From positions 620,001 through 684,000 of the forward strand of contig OX344752.2 of NCBI GenBank assembly GCA_947034885.2: a stretch of DNA of 64,000 nucleotides, given 5' to 3'. Under the pieces are notes generated by a model that saw only the letters and a program-made list of their open reading frames with translations, was not told the origin of the DNA and did no database searches. Below are positions 45,842-57,690 of this stretch, one piece after another (positions within the stretch are counted from its first letter, which is position 1; each line of letters opens with the position of its first letter). Position numbers and translations under genes: made by a program. Source of the DNA: Thuidium tamariscinum (taxonomy: Eukaryota > Streptophyta > Bryopsida > Hypnales > Thuidiaceae).

Positions 45842-46756
45842 TGGATCTTCTGCAAAAGTTGTGTGCTACATGTAAGCCTTTCAAGAAGGGCGTTTCAACC
45901 TTGTGATTGGAAGTTTAGAAAGTTACCCTCAAATTTACACATTTTTGTTTCCTCTCATCATGTGGAGAGCAAGTGCTTAATATGAACAATTTTTTCCTCA
46001 AATTTGTATTTCCTTCGAGGTTGGAGCACACTATTTGTTTCCAAGGAGGCCTATCTTCTGTTTCTTTTGTGTTCTACTCTAGTACAATTGTGAAAGTTCA
46101 TATTTTCATGGTTCAAAAGAATTGACAATTACAAAGATAGGGATGGGATTATGTGGTGTATAAGCATATTAACATTGTTGGTCAATGAAAGTGGAGTTTC
46201 TATTGGAATTGTAAAGGAAAATTTGTTTGAAGCCATTTCAGGCTATAACTAGGTTCAAGGCTCATAGGCTCATCTCTATATCCTCATGTGCTAACAGAAT
46301 TGGATTTGAAATCACCAAAAATGACTAGTGTAATGGCCAATTTCATTGTGTTTGTTATATTAGAGTGGTTTGTTGTTTTATATCTTTTAGTGAGCTACTA
46401 ATGACATTGAAAAGCCAAGTTTTGACTTCTTATTATGGCCAATTGAAATAAAGGGTAGCATTCTTTAAAGGAGTATGTGGTAATATTTTAGGATGATGAC
46501 CTTTCTGTATTCAATGAAAGGTAAGAGAGTTGAAACTGTACTTTTAAAATTTCACAACATTCCAAACATTTTTCAATTCATAGTATAGCTTGCAATGCAT
46601 AGTAGTCATTGAAATGAGAGTAGTGTTTGTAAGAAAAAAAGGATGGGACACTTGTCTTATCACCTTGAATTCCTTGAAGTTGTCAAAAATAAGGTCATAG
46701 AATCAAATAATACAAAAATGATCGTATTCCATTAGTTTGGCACTTTTGACAATTCA

Positions 46757-46970
46757 GACCACGCGATCTGAAATTTAAAACTATTGTAGATTTTTGAAAT
46801 CTACATATGTTGTAGATGTTTGAAATCTACACCCATCCAAACCGCATGATCTGAAATCTAAAATTGTCACATATTTTGGAAATCTATATGTGCCCTAGAT
46901 GTTTGAAATCTATATCCTTCCTAGATGTCAATTTTTAGTTCAGACCGTGCGATCTGAAAAATGGCATAAG
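46757..46970. repeat. Short tandem repeat array with hairpin-forming units
   Basis: The phrase CGCGATCTGAAAT and variants recur at about 46762, 46845 and 46948 (spacings about 83 and 103 bp). Units contain small inverted repeats such as GTAGATTTTTGAAATCTAC. No coding potential. Confidence 0.65.
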
Positions 46971-47635
46971 GAATACTGCCATTTTAACAAAATTCGCCAT
47001 ATTGTATGGATAGAATCTAAAATTCAAACTCTACAACTTCTATAATTTACATCTCAATTCTATAATATTCTTCCAAATAGTATTTTTTGATGATTTTTCC
47101 TAAATCATTACCATTGTAGAGATGAATCTAGATGCTTAGGAATTAGTATTAATAAATAAAGTTTGAAATTCCATCTATAATTAGTATAATCCTAGTTGTT
47201 GTGAACTAAGACTAAATATTTTTTGTAATGAATTTATAGAGAGAATTTCTAATTACAATTAGTCAATTAAAAAAAAATTAGGGATTTGTTATTCTTCGCG
47301 CTACAAATATGACTAATTAAATGTTTTCAAAATGAGAAAATTGAGAGAATTTGGAGAATAGAATATTTCCTTAAATTTGTAAATAAATTAAAAAATTTGT
47401 TAAAAAATAAAGTTACAAATTCATAATATTGCCAAAGATAAGGATGTTAATACTAATCATACAACCAAACCTTTTGGAGGAGGTCAAGTTGGTGGAGACT
47501 AAAATCTAGCCTACTTATTTGAAATGATAAGAATCACTCCCATATTAAATTACACTTCATCTTTTTATGTCTAGTAAGTTTTGGTGCTTTCTTATTTGCA
47601 CATATGTTTACAAAGTACAACTTCGTTGCTTTCCT

Positions 47636-48363
47636 GGGTGATTGCAAGAAACACTTGTCCTATTTTTTGTCCCCTTGACCTTCAATAGGTAGTTTTTTGC
47701 TCATAACTTTTGCATCGTTTGCCGTATCAACTTGAAATTTGGAATGAAGGTGCACACAAAAGTTTTATATGTTGTGTAATTTTTTCAATTTTCTTAAAAT
47801 TAGTTTACTATTTTTAAACTGCCCCCGATTGGCTGTCTACCTTGGCCATTTGGGGGGTTTTTAGTCCTATTTTTTACCCAAAAATGCAAATTTTGAGCTG
47901 AAAATTGGCATGCTTAGATATATAGTATAGTTACACAATACTTAAAAAGAATTTTTTTAAATATTAAACTGTCCAACTTCCACATGTCATCAAAGTTGCT
48001 GACTTTGCACAGGTGTAGAGAATAGAATTAATTTTTTCCAAAGATGAAATTTGTTGTAAAAGAAATACCTTTACTTGAAGAAAAAATGGATTTTTCATTT
48101 TCATTTTTTGAATTTTTTTACTATTTTTACCAAATTAGTGAAAAAAGAGCTATTTTCATTGTATTTTCCATTGTCTATAACATTTAGAGAAAAAAATTCT
48201 TAGGTCTGAATTTCAAGAGACATAATATTCTCATTGCTCTTCAAATTATCCATATTTTTTTCAATTTAAAAAAAACTTATTTCAAAGGGTCATAGGACTC
48301 ACAGGACTCATTGATTTTGAACCATTTTGAGCCAAAACCAGTAAGTGTTTCTTGCAACGACCC
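47636..48363. mobile_element. ~730-bp TIR element, copy 3, with 4-bp target duplication
   Basis: It starts GGGTGATTGCAAGAAACAC and ends GTGTTTCTTGCAACGACCC. TCCT lies on both sides (47632-47635 and 48364-48367). It has the same length and ends as copies 1 and 2, with a largely diverged interior. Confidence 0.75.
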
Positions 48364-49280
48364 TCCTATAGCAATTTTGTCATTGAGCATCAATTCACAT
48401 TGAGCTTGTACTGCATGGTTCATACATAATCCTCAATTATAGACTTAAATGCTACAAAACAAGGCAAGCAATGATCTTGACATCTTGATAGAGTTATCAC
48501 GCCTTCTATTAATTAATATGCTCAAATGCAAGGTACATGATGTGTCAGTCACAATGAATCTTACATTCTATTCTAGCATTATATTAGTACATGATCTATT
48601 TTTGGTGTGAATGGGTGATGTTGAAAATACAATTAAGAGACTTGTGTAGTGGTTGAGACAAATCTTCTAATGCATCCAATGGCTGATTTGAAGCCAAATA
48701 ACATGAAACTTATACACTCCAGGATCCACACCTTCACACTCACTAGCTCTAAAGTTCTTTCCTCAATCATCATATAGCACTAAAAATTCTCACTTGAACA
48801 AGTACAAAAGCCAATAGTTCTAATGATGAGTATAAACCCTAACAATGGAAGAGCCAAGGTGTATTTAAGGAGTACTAATAGCAGCTACTAGTCGGAATAA
48901 TGACTTCATAAAGCAATAGATCCTATACATCCACGTAACAAAATAATATTGCAATGTATATAATAGAATATTGCCTTCTATGCCCTCATGGAAAACTCAC
49001 ACATGCAAAACTTACAAAAGCTTGATTTGAAACCCACGCAACAAAACTTTGTGGACGATTCACACAACTACAAATGGATATGTGCAAGAAGTCCATGGCT
49101 AGAAAAGAGCCTCTTCCATGATGGTTGTCTTGACATTTTAAAACTGAACATGGGCTCAACTTTCCCATGCCTTGTTTGGCAAGTCGAATGTAGAAAGTTG
49201 ATTTCTCTCTATGGCCCACACCTTGCCAATATATCCACCCTTGGTGCAATAGAGTTAGACGGGTAGGTAATAGGCAACAT
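48364..49280. other. Intergenic sequence and probable 3' UTR of the kinase gene
   Basis: No gene is recognised. The 92- and 99-codon ORFs around 48986-49285 overlap on opposite strands and have no domain. The part next to 49282 is probably the 3' untranslated region of the gene on the minus strand. Confidence 0.4.
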
Positions 49281-49281
49281 A

Positions 49282-51921
49282 TCAATAGAGCCCACGCCTC
49301 AAACCGCAGAGTCTTTTTTTCCGTTCAATGGTCGGTTTTGTGAACTTTCCATTAGGACCTAAGTGAAAAATGGTGTGATTTAGTTTAGATCGCCACAAAA
49401 TTTCTCGAATCTCCTTAAAAGTTGGTCGATCTTTAGGACTGTGAGCCCAACACTTGACCATCAACTCCCTCAATTCATTTGGACAATTGCTTGGGATGGT
49501 AGGTCGTAGTCCTTCACGTACCGCCTCTTGCCACCACCTTGAAAATAAGTTTATGCCAAACGGCACCTCGCCAGTGACAACCTCATAGCAAGTCATCCCG
49601 AAGCTATATATATCGGCAAACCATGTATACAACTTCACCTCTTCTCCAGGCCGATGATAAAGCTCAGGTGCCATCCAACGACGGGATCCTTTATTGGGTG
49701 TGTTGAAATGACACCCCATCTCCGGGCTTTGCAACTCTGATGTTCCAAAATCAGTCAACTTCACGTCAACCATAGTTGAGCCATCAGACTTATAATTAGC
49801 AAGGCAATTGTCAGCTTTTAGATCCCGGTATATCACTCCACATTCATGCACATGAATCATTGCTTCTACAATTTGAAGCAATATATCAATCAATTGCAAG
49901 ATAGGGAATGGATAAAAAGGGCCAAAATGTATATTTAAAACATTCCGAAGGCTTGATTCCATAATCTCCGACACTTGGAAACCCCGTTGATTCTCTTCAT
50001 CATAGCCATATCCTATGAATGTTACAACATTTGGATGTTGTACCCTTGCCAACAATTCAGCTTCTCCTTCAAAAATGATCATGGAATCTCCTCCTCCTTG
50101 GTAACACTGGCCTTTACATTGGGATTCAGTGGCGATGGCTACATTCATGCCCAACCAGTTACATTTATAAACCTCTTTATAACTTCCCTTTCCAAGCAAC
50201 TTGACTTTCTTGTATTCTTGTTTTCCTGGAATCCTAAAACAACTTGGAACTAGCTTGATGCTAGAGTTGCCATCAAATGATGCGTTGCCATGCAACCTGT
50301 TTGTCAAAATGGACATGTAAGTAACCATCTCAGAAGTGGAAAGCCTCTTCTTTCTTCCTCGAAATAAAGACAAACTATTAACATCCTTCCTAGATTGTTG
50401 AAAGGTTGTGAAGTGACTCTCTATGGCTGAAACTAGGTCTAGTTGGTCTCGAGCTTGTCTATCATTATTAGCTGCTACAATACTAGATTCAACAATATCC
50501 TTGTCCTCTTCAACTCCCATGTACACTAGCCTCCCTTTTGACTCAGACCATACAAATTTTGACAACCAAGATTGTTGTTCATTGTCCATAGTATGTTGTG
50601 CTTCTGGATTGTGCATTAGAAAGTATAATGCATCGAGGGACCACTCTAGGTCACGAATCACCAAAGCAAACTTGGAAACAAGAAAATTTGTAGTACTAGG
50701 AAGTAAGCGAGAGGAGAATATAAGGGCCACCTCATGTTCCTTTTCACTATTACCACATAGTTGCAATAAGTTTCTTGCAACCTCCATGTAAGTTCTCAAT
50801 TTGCGTAGAGATTTCAGCAATGGTTTTAAATAAGAATCATCCTCATTGTCATCCCAGACCATTGCAACTCTTCCTTTGACCAGGTCATGAAGTTCTTTTG
50901 ATGCACCCTTGCTTCTTTGAAGAAGATACTCACATTGGCGAGGAAAAATCTTCACCTCCTTGCACAAGTTATGCATCTCGTCTCGGACCTTTAAAATCCA
51001 TCTAGCTTGCTCTTGCAACTTATCTTTGGTAGTTTTTTTAAGCCTTGGGGTAAATGAATGTGCTTCGAAATCTTGTGCATATCTACTTACAAGAGCTGAT
51101 CTCTCCGACCCCCACTCCCGTGTATGAACTGTTGGACAAGACATTAAGCCATGAGAAATTTTAGTCGCCATTTCTTGTATCTCCGCACCTTCCATCTTAC
51201 AAATTGGTAGCTCCACCCATGGACAATTTGTGGGGGTGAACATCTCTTCCATCTCCTTCTCAAATCTCTCGAGAACCTCAATCCTCGAAACAACAACGTA
51301 ATCATCATTAAGAGGAAACTTCTCAGGATCTAGATTTCCAAAGTCTATGAACAAAAAGTGTTTGCACTCAGGAAACTTCTCCTTAATCCTCGTATTCTGA
51401 TCGTTGTGCTGCATTTGCATCCACTCCATCCACCTCTTCAACCCTTCCTTCTCCTGCATCGTCAACCCCTCCTCCACCTTCATCCCTTGGAACTCCATCC
51501 TCCTCTTAGGTATTTCGTCAATGACTAGGACAACAAAATTCTCCTCACCACCTTTGAAAGTTTCACAAAATGTTTGCCACATATTTGATATGGGAAACAC
51601 GACTTTAGAACCTAATAAATGACATTCGGCTCTGTCCACCACAAAGATGATGTGGGTGTAGCGGCCTTTCACTTCATTCAGGAAGTCGATTGCCATCTTC
51701 TTGACACACTCGTCCGGGAGAATGCCACCCAGTGGTTCACCAAAGCCCATGGTGTCTACGACAGTCCAGCCTCTGCCTACAGACGTCACGCATTCGCCGG
51801 TGGAGTCTGTGGGCTCCTGGGAGCAATCCTTCAACTCCCCACTCACGAGCAGCTCTGCCACGGTTGCTCTGCTGGACCATCTCTTGCCGAAGAGCAACAC
51901 TTTTCCCTTCTCCTCGGCCAT
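49282..51921 (-). CDS. AIG1-like GTPase-domain / protein kinase fusion, 879 aa, WNK-like lysine shift
   Basis: A single uninterrupted ORF. Residues about 6-230 look like an AIG1/GIMAP-type domain (VLLFGKRWSSRATVAELL; VVDTMGFGEP as G3), but the P-loop lacks the GxGKS signature, so GTP binding is doubtful. Residues about 240-560 are helical. Residues about 570-850 are a TKL-like kinase: glycine loop GKGSYKEVYK, HRD-equivalent YRDLKADN (about 695), DFG in TDFGTSE (about 720) and MAPELY (about 749). The usual beta-3 lysine is absent (VAIATES), while a Lys sits in the glycine loop exactly where WNK kinases carry their catalytic lysine (GRGSFKTVYK in WNK). It may therefore be active through a WNK-like arrangement or be a pseudokinase. 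Likely cytosolic, no signal peptide. Composition is host-like and the gene looks functional. Confidence 0.85.
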   Translation of the reverse strand: MAEEKGKVLLFGKRWSSRATVAELLVSGELKDCSQEPTDSTGECVTSVGRGWTVVDTMGFGEPLGGILPDECVKKMAIDFLNEVKGRYTHIIFVVDRAECHLLGSKVVFPISNMWQTFCETFKGGEENFVVLVIDEIPKRRMEFQGMKVEEGLTMQEKEGLKRWMEWMQMQHNDQNTRIKEKFPECKHFLFIDFGNLDPEKFPLNDDYVVVSRIEVLERFEKEMEEMFTPTNCPWVELPICKMEGAEIQEMATKISHGLMSCPTVHTREWGSERSALVSRYAQDFEAHSFTPRLKKTTKDKLQEQARWILKVRDEMHNLCKEVKIFPRQCEYLLQRSKGASKELHDLVKGRVAMVWDDNEDDSYLKPLLKSLRKLRTYMEVARNLLQLCGNSEKEHEVALIFSSRLLPSTTNFLVSKFALVIRDLEWSLDALYFLMHNPEAQHTMDNEQQSWLSKFVWSESKGRLVYMGVEEDKDIVESSIVAANNDRQARDQLDLVSAIESHFTTFQQSRKDVNSLSLFRGRKKRLSTSEMVTYMSILTNRLHGNASFDGNSSIKLVPSCFRIPGKQEYKKVKLLGKGSYKEVYKCNWLGMNVAIATESQCKGQCYQGGGDSMIIFEGEAELLARVQHPNVVTFIGYGYDEENQRGFQVSEIMESSLRNVLNIHFGPFYPFPILQLIDILLQIVEAMIHVHECGVIYRDLKADNCLANYKSDGSTMVDVKLTDFGTSELQSPEMGCHFNTPNKGSRRWMAPELYHRPGEEVKLYTWFADIYSFGMTCYEVVTGEVPFGINLFSRWWQEAVREGLRPTIPSNCPNELRELMVKCWAHSPKDRPTFKEIREILWRSKLNHTIFHLGPNGKFTKPTIERKKRLCGLRRGLY

Positions 51922-54900
51922 AAGGTGAATGGCGTCCTAGCTCAGAGTTCCAAATATACAGACCACTCAGACTGAATCTGACTCGAGGATCAGACGAAGC
52001 TCCAACCCCTGCTGCTCGGCTTAAGAACTCCAAACTCAAATCCTCTCAATGGTTTCCGAACTCAAGCGCTGGACATGGACAAACTCAGAATTAGACCACC
52101 CTGCTGAGGATTGTAGGACCATGAAAGAGCAAGGTCAGAGGGGTGCCAGCAGATAAAGTCCCGTAACATTTGCGGCTACAAAAAGAACTGTCTCACAGAA
52201 ATCATGACAAACTCAAGGCAATTTTGCATCAAGAGAGACAGGCGGATCGAATTTATCTCCTTCGAGTGCCTCTAAGTTGTCTGTAACGCCTCCAATCGCG
52301 AAGCTTCTACTGTAGAATATGGCCATGGGACTTGCTTGGAGCTTACAGTCGTCACCAGCGCGTAGCACTGTACTGTAAGAAAATAGGGCGAGAGATTGCA
52401 CGGTGGTTTCGCGGCCACAACAAGTCTTTGATGTCTGCATCGTTTTCTGTGTCATACAAGTTACCACTTGTCATTTGTGGATTTCATAATAACCTTGGCT
52501 GCTCTGAGACGGCTCACGGCAGCTTCCCTGGTCCAGCTTTGTCGGAGGCCATTAAAGTCGTCCCACGAAGTAGGTACCACCAATGGAATTTTTATTTTTC
52601 ATGCACGATTAAATTTGCAAATTTGGAGTTCATATTTGCAACCAGAGACCTCAAGTTAGGCAGGAGAGATCAACAACACACCCTAAACACGGAGGAGGCA
52701 GCCGGGATGGAAACTGCGACGCAGCTGCGGACGCTCCTTCAGCGCGTGCTTGAAAACCACGCCTGGTGGTGCGGCTCATCGTGGCCCTGACTGACTTCAT
52801 GTACTCTGTCGGCACATTGGGCTGGTTGGTGTGCATGTGGTGGGACGCGGAAGGTGCTCAGTGGGCGATTTCGAGCACTCGAAGAAACTGTGTCTGTAGA
52901 TCCTGAATAGATTATGTTTTGGGATTCAAGGATTCAATCGTCAGGGGATTCAAGGGTAAGTTCTCCACAACCATGGCCGCAATAGAAACTGTGACTTGAC
53001 CGCCAACACTTTGTTAGAGAGACGTTTAACACCAATTTAAGATTTTCCGTGGCTTGTAATTAGATTATGAGGACGGAAGCTCACACATTTCTCACCAATA
53101 AGAAGATTTAAATTGATTCTACAAATTGTCCCCAAAGGATATGTGAGGGTGTTGCTGTCGTGGCCACTTTAGGATGGTTTTGCATCACAGATCATTTCTC
53201 ATGTGCTATCCGATCTTTGCCTTCCCACATTTTTCCTTGATTGATTGTTTCTCGGCTTTCTTTGCAGACACGGCAACAGCGGATGAATCCTCCAACATGG
53301 CAAAGGCGAGACCCTCAACAGTGGTTGCCGGGTATGCCGAGTCCCGGGGTTTGATAACATTGGTGAAATTCTCTCACTTTCCAGCTCCTCGTCTATTCTG
53401 AACTCTTTATACAATTTTAATTTTCAGACGCTCGTCCTTCGAAGACCTCCGCCGAGTTTGAAGAACTGTTGATTAGGGTTTTCGAACCGATGAGCGTTGG
53501 TAGCCGTATTCATTTCGTGACGGTTTGATGGTATGCAGACAGACCACATTTGATGGACTTCGGAGTTTGTGCTGACATCACCAGGCCGAGTGAGGATTGC
53601 CTTGCAGAAGAGATTCGCAAAATGCAGCTTAGAATCAATGCTTTTGCAGGATTTGCACTGTTTCAATCGTCTCAAACTCACTGGAAACGTGAATGGAGAT
53701 GACTTTGCTTACAGCGTTGCCGAATGCTGGCTCAATTTTCCACAGTTTGATTTCATGGAGCCTTCCGAGTGCGTAATGGGGCAAAGCATTCTTGCAGAGG
53801 CCTCGTCGTTGCAAGCTGACTCGCTCAATCGGAATCCATTGGTAAGAACTTCAGCTCAATACTCTGAAGCTTAGAGAGTTTGCAACAAACTGTGGAGTAT
53901 CAGAATTGTCATGACGTACAGGAATTTGCAAGGGCTAAACTAGTCTGTGGTGTGCTTCTGTTGTTTCAGCAGAATATTCCCCAAGCAGCTGCGGAGGTTT
54001 TGTTGACTACACCTCTACGAAGAGCAGAACATCTAGAGAAAATCTCCAACCCCTCTACCAAAAAACGAAAGCCAGAAGAAGCAGACGAGAATGCCTCTTA
54101 AAGTAGCCTCATCAGGGCAGTTGGCGGCACAAAAGAAGTGCTCCACATTCATCAAAGTAGTTGAAGCGACCGTCGAGATGGATTTTGGGGTTATCTTTGA
54201 ACTCAGCAGTTGGTGGCGCAGAAGCGCTACTCCGTGCATTTGGCATCGTTAATTTCTCCAATAAGGTTGGCATAGTTTTCATACCATATTTTCAATTCCT
54301 AGGCAGATCTCTACTTTGTGATATGAAAAAGTTGTGTACAGTAAGAGCACTGAATGCTGCAAATCATAGAAGGTTTGCGACAACTAGGATTCATCACTAT
54401 CCTTTTTATTGTGTAAACTTGTTTGAAGTCCTTGATCTGGAGCTTTGTTTCTCTGTGTCGTAATGTTCTAGGGGGTGTCTCCTGCATCACCGAGGAAATT
54501 CAAACACTGTGGTTGGTAGGTGCTAACCTAGCTGCACTTTATGTCCAAGTGCAGATCTTTGTTCTGTCTTTGAACTCATAAATGTTAATGGAGGGGCACA
54601 TTTGCTGTAGAGGACCCACCATCTAACCATCTGAGTAATACATCCGAGGTTCGGTGTTTCCTCTTGGCATTTTTCCTTGAAATTTCCTCTTTTGAATCAT
54701 ATAAAGATATTTCTCTGCTCCGTAACCGTCGCTCTTAATCTTTCTAAGCTTACCTTGCTTCATGACCCCTCATCTTCTGCTTGAATTCTTTGATGCTGAT
54801 CATTATGCTTCTCCGCGTTTTTCCATTAGGTCAATTTAATGCATGCCCATGTTTGTGATCATCCAAGTGTCATGCTTTGCCAAGCTTTTGTGCCCAAGGT

Positions 54901-55614
54901 CTTCCTTCCTTTGTCTGATTGAGTGGTGGCTGTGATTCAGTGCATCGAAAAGCTCCTGCATCACACTGAAAGCAACGAGATTTCAATGTATCTCTTGATT
55001 GTGGACATGTAAATAACGACTTTTCCTTCTCATTATTCTGCTATATTGTGTGCAAGGTTATTGTGATTGGCTACATTGATCCCGTTTCTTGATTGCTGAG
55101 CTCTGGATAATAAACTCAAGTGTTTTAATTGAATCGGGGGTTCTGCACAAAGAGAGTTGTCAAAAAGGTTTGGTGCGAGCTTGATGGCATGGTCAAGCAG
55201 ACAGTTCCCAAGACTCGTGGGCAGGAGCTGACTGTTGCGTGGTTGAGGAGAGTAAGCTTCTGTCAATAGTACCATAGCTCAGTGTTTTTTGGTTCCACGG
55301 AGAATTTCTGAGTTCTTTTTATGTTGAGCTTGAAAGTTGGGTCGGTTGTGTAGCCCATTTGTATGGCCGGGATGCACTTTCCGCTATTTCCGGGACAGTG
55401 TTTAATACAGTTCAAGCTAGTCCTTGGGTGTTGAACAAGCATAGCACTACTGGTTCTCCTTTTTTGCCTTGATCGAACTTTCTCTTGTGCCATAGGAAGA
55501 CACATATTGACACGGGATGACCGGACCTATGAATACTCAAAAAGGGTGTTGAAAGCAGAGGTTGGTAGATTTATAATCAGAATAATGAGTTCTTTATTCT
55601 CATAAATAATGTAG

Positions 55615-55815
55615 GAGGGTGGGATTTTGTACAGTGCTTCTCGAAAAGCCAATGGACTTTGCACCTGTCAACAAGCGCCATCGTTGTGAAGAAGTGCCTG
55701 GAGATGCGCAAAGACGCCCAGTATTTTATGTAAAACTGGGGCCGAGTCTTCAGGTGTATGACTTGGGAAAAATAGTATGGAACCACCCCAACTTTCACAC
55801 TAAAAAGTATATCTG
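55615..55815 (+). CDS. FYRN-domain exon
   Basis: The exon is bounded by TGTAG|G and CTG|GTAACT. It encodes PVFYVKLGPSLQVYDLGKI followed by VWNHPNFHTKKYIW, the hallmark start of an FYRN domain (VxLGPxLxVxxLGxI ... FHxxxYIYPVG). The expected continuation (PVGF-x-S-x-R) is not clean in the following intron-like sequence. A poor match lies near 55941. Confidence 0.65.
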
Positions 55816-56269
55816 GTAACTTGCTACTTAGATGTTTAAGTTGTTGAAATTTATTTTTGTGCCCTTACTGTTCAACTTGAGATGGCTTCAGAAAATTACA
55901 AATTTTACTAGATTTATGGAAGCAAGCACTTCTATTCAGGCATCTAGAACTAGACATGTACAGGGAAGGAAGGTGAATACTTGAGGATTTGGACTTCAAG
56001 GATGCTTACCTGAGCATGGGTTGCTTGGCAAGTGTATCTCATCTAAAACAGTCTGGCAATTTGGAAGTATTTAGTGACGATGGTGCAGGCCTTCAGGGTA
56101 CAAAAGTCACAAAGTGTACGCAAGTATGCTCAATTCTGAAAATCGAATATTCTACTGGTGAGAATATGAGCGAGTTTGCTGCAACTTAGTGTAGGAGCCC
56201 ATCTTTTGTCGTGGTTGCTTTCCATTCTCATTCCCCTCTGAATTTCTACTTTTAACTGCAATGTCACAG

Positions 56270-56761
56270 GTGCAAAATTGTTGATGATGGACAAGCACCT
56301 GAATTTCGACTTATGCCTGGTATTTTCTTAGTGGTATCTGATGTGTTTTGTTTTGTTTTCAGGATTTTTAATCACAACTTTGAGGTATGAGAGTAATCTT
56401 TGTTGCGAATTGGTTTAATTTAATTGTCGATCAATTGCAGAGGATGACCAGAACAACCCAGTGTCCCACTGTCCCAGTGGTTGTAAAAAGAGTCGGCGCT
56501 CTCCGAATAGAGGAGGGCGGCAAGAAGACGTTTGCAACTGTTTCAGGTGCGTTTTTGTTTGTACAGATTGTTCAGCTCCGGCATTGTAGTTTGGTAAATC
56601 TTCTTTGTGCATTATCACTAGCTTGAAAACCTTCGTGAAAGTTACTCATTCAGGCTGTGATTTAATTGGTTACTGTGTATCATTTTCATCTGTTTCTGAT
56701 CAGTTATCTTTGTCAGGCCCTGAATATTTTGGATATGCAAATTTAACAGTTGCTAATATAG
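56270..56761 (+). pseudogene. FYRN end and FYRC-domain exons with a frame break
   Basis: Exon 56270-56319 encodes CKIVDDGQAPEFRLMP. Spliced to 56441-56546 it continues EDDQNNPV, as expected for the FYRN-FYRC join. The rest of that exon matches FYRC only in another frame (PVVVKRVGALRIEEGGKKTF), and that frame joins correctly to exon 56717-56761 (GPEYFGYANLTVANI). One small indel within 56441-56546 therefore separates the halves. Splice borders are all canonical. Confidence 0.6.
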
Positions 56762-57690
56762 GTGAGTAGTTTAAGCAGATTTTCTAGGTCTCTCCGTTTT
56801 CTTCTTGTAACAAACAGGTCAGTATACTAAATCAGTGCGTAAGTAGCTGATTTGAAGTCCGTATGACTAAAACGCTTGTTAGCGATATGTAGTTTTCCTC
56901 TCGACCCAAGAAGAAAACTGTGAGTTTGTTTCTTTTCTCTGTGATTGACGTTGTACTTGTGCCGCTTTCTAGCGCCCGACAAGTTTCACCACGCTTCCTT
57001 CAAAGTCTGCATTCACGATTTTTGTGGCTGATCTTCTCGTGATAATGAAAGGCTGATATTGAACTTGAAATCGCTTTAACAGGCAACAAGAGTACTTGCC
57101 AAATGTGACCATGAGAACAATCGACTCGGAAATTGCTCAAGGAACAATTGTGCCGGAAGGTTTTGGCAGCCCTTTGAGCAGGGACCTGGCTTTAATTTCT
57201 TAAGAGCCCACCCCATCCACGCCCTAGCTAGTGAGGATGATCATTGACCCAGCGCTATATATGCTTTCAGCATCTGTTCGTGAGGATTCAGCTGCGCAAT
57301 CCATTCATGAGGATACGCCCTCTTCGGAGTTGGAAGAGCTCTTGCACTCGCCAGCTGAAGCTGCTGCCTGGAAAGAGGAAGAAGTTCAGCCTCGACCTTG
57401 CTTGATGGAGCTTGGAATCACAAAAAGGTTCCCGAGACAGTTGGCAGGGTGTAGCCCAGGTAGCTTGTTTAACCACTCACTTACTGGTCTGCCAAGTTGC
57501 GGAGCTTGCGAACTGTTGAGTTGGATGAGGGGCAGTAAGTTAGTCTTTTTTTCTGTAATCCATCAGGCTTGTGAACCGCTGGTTCATTGTCAATCTGTAC
57601 ATTACTCTTTGAATATTGACTCCATTGGCCGATCCCCTTGGTCGATGTTTGTAGAGTTTTGCCTTCATTTATAAATTGTGGCCCTGAGTC

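Larger units (their letters stand above)
52660..57690 (+). pseudogene. Multi-exon FYRN/FYRC-domain host gene, probably broken
   Basis: Several splice-bounded open segments lie on the plus strand. Candidate early exons are near 53270-53330 (TATADESSNMAKARPSTVVA) and 53569-53841 (donor TTG|GTAAGA). A segment near 53.93-54.10 kb ends in a basic tail, STKKRKPEE. The FYR exons at 55615-56761 are described separately. The last ORF (57231-57674) is Glu-rich and unrecognised. Reading frames of neighbouring segments do not always join, so the exact exon set is uncertain. FYR-domain proteins of the TBRG1 and trithorax/JMJ groups act on chromatin in the nucleus. The gene starts about 0.8 kb or more from the kinase gene, pointing away from it. 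Confidence 0.45.

Noticed and set aside
48986-49285. Overlapping 92- and 99-codon ORFs downstream of the kinase gene
   Set aside because: They are opposite-strand shadows without domain signals, in the probable 3' UTR.
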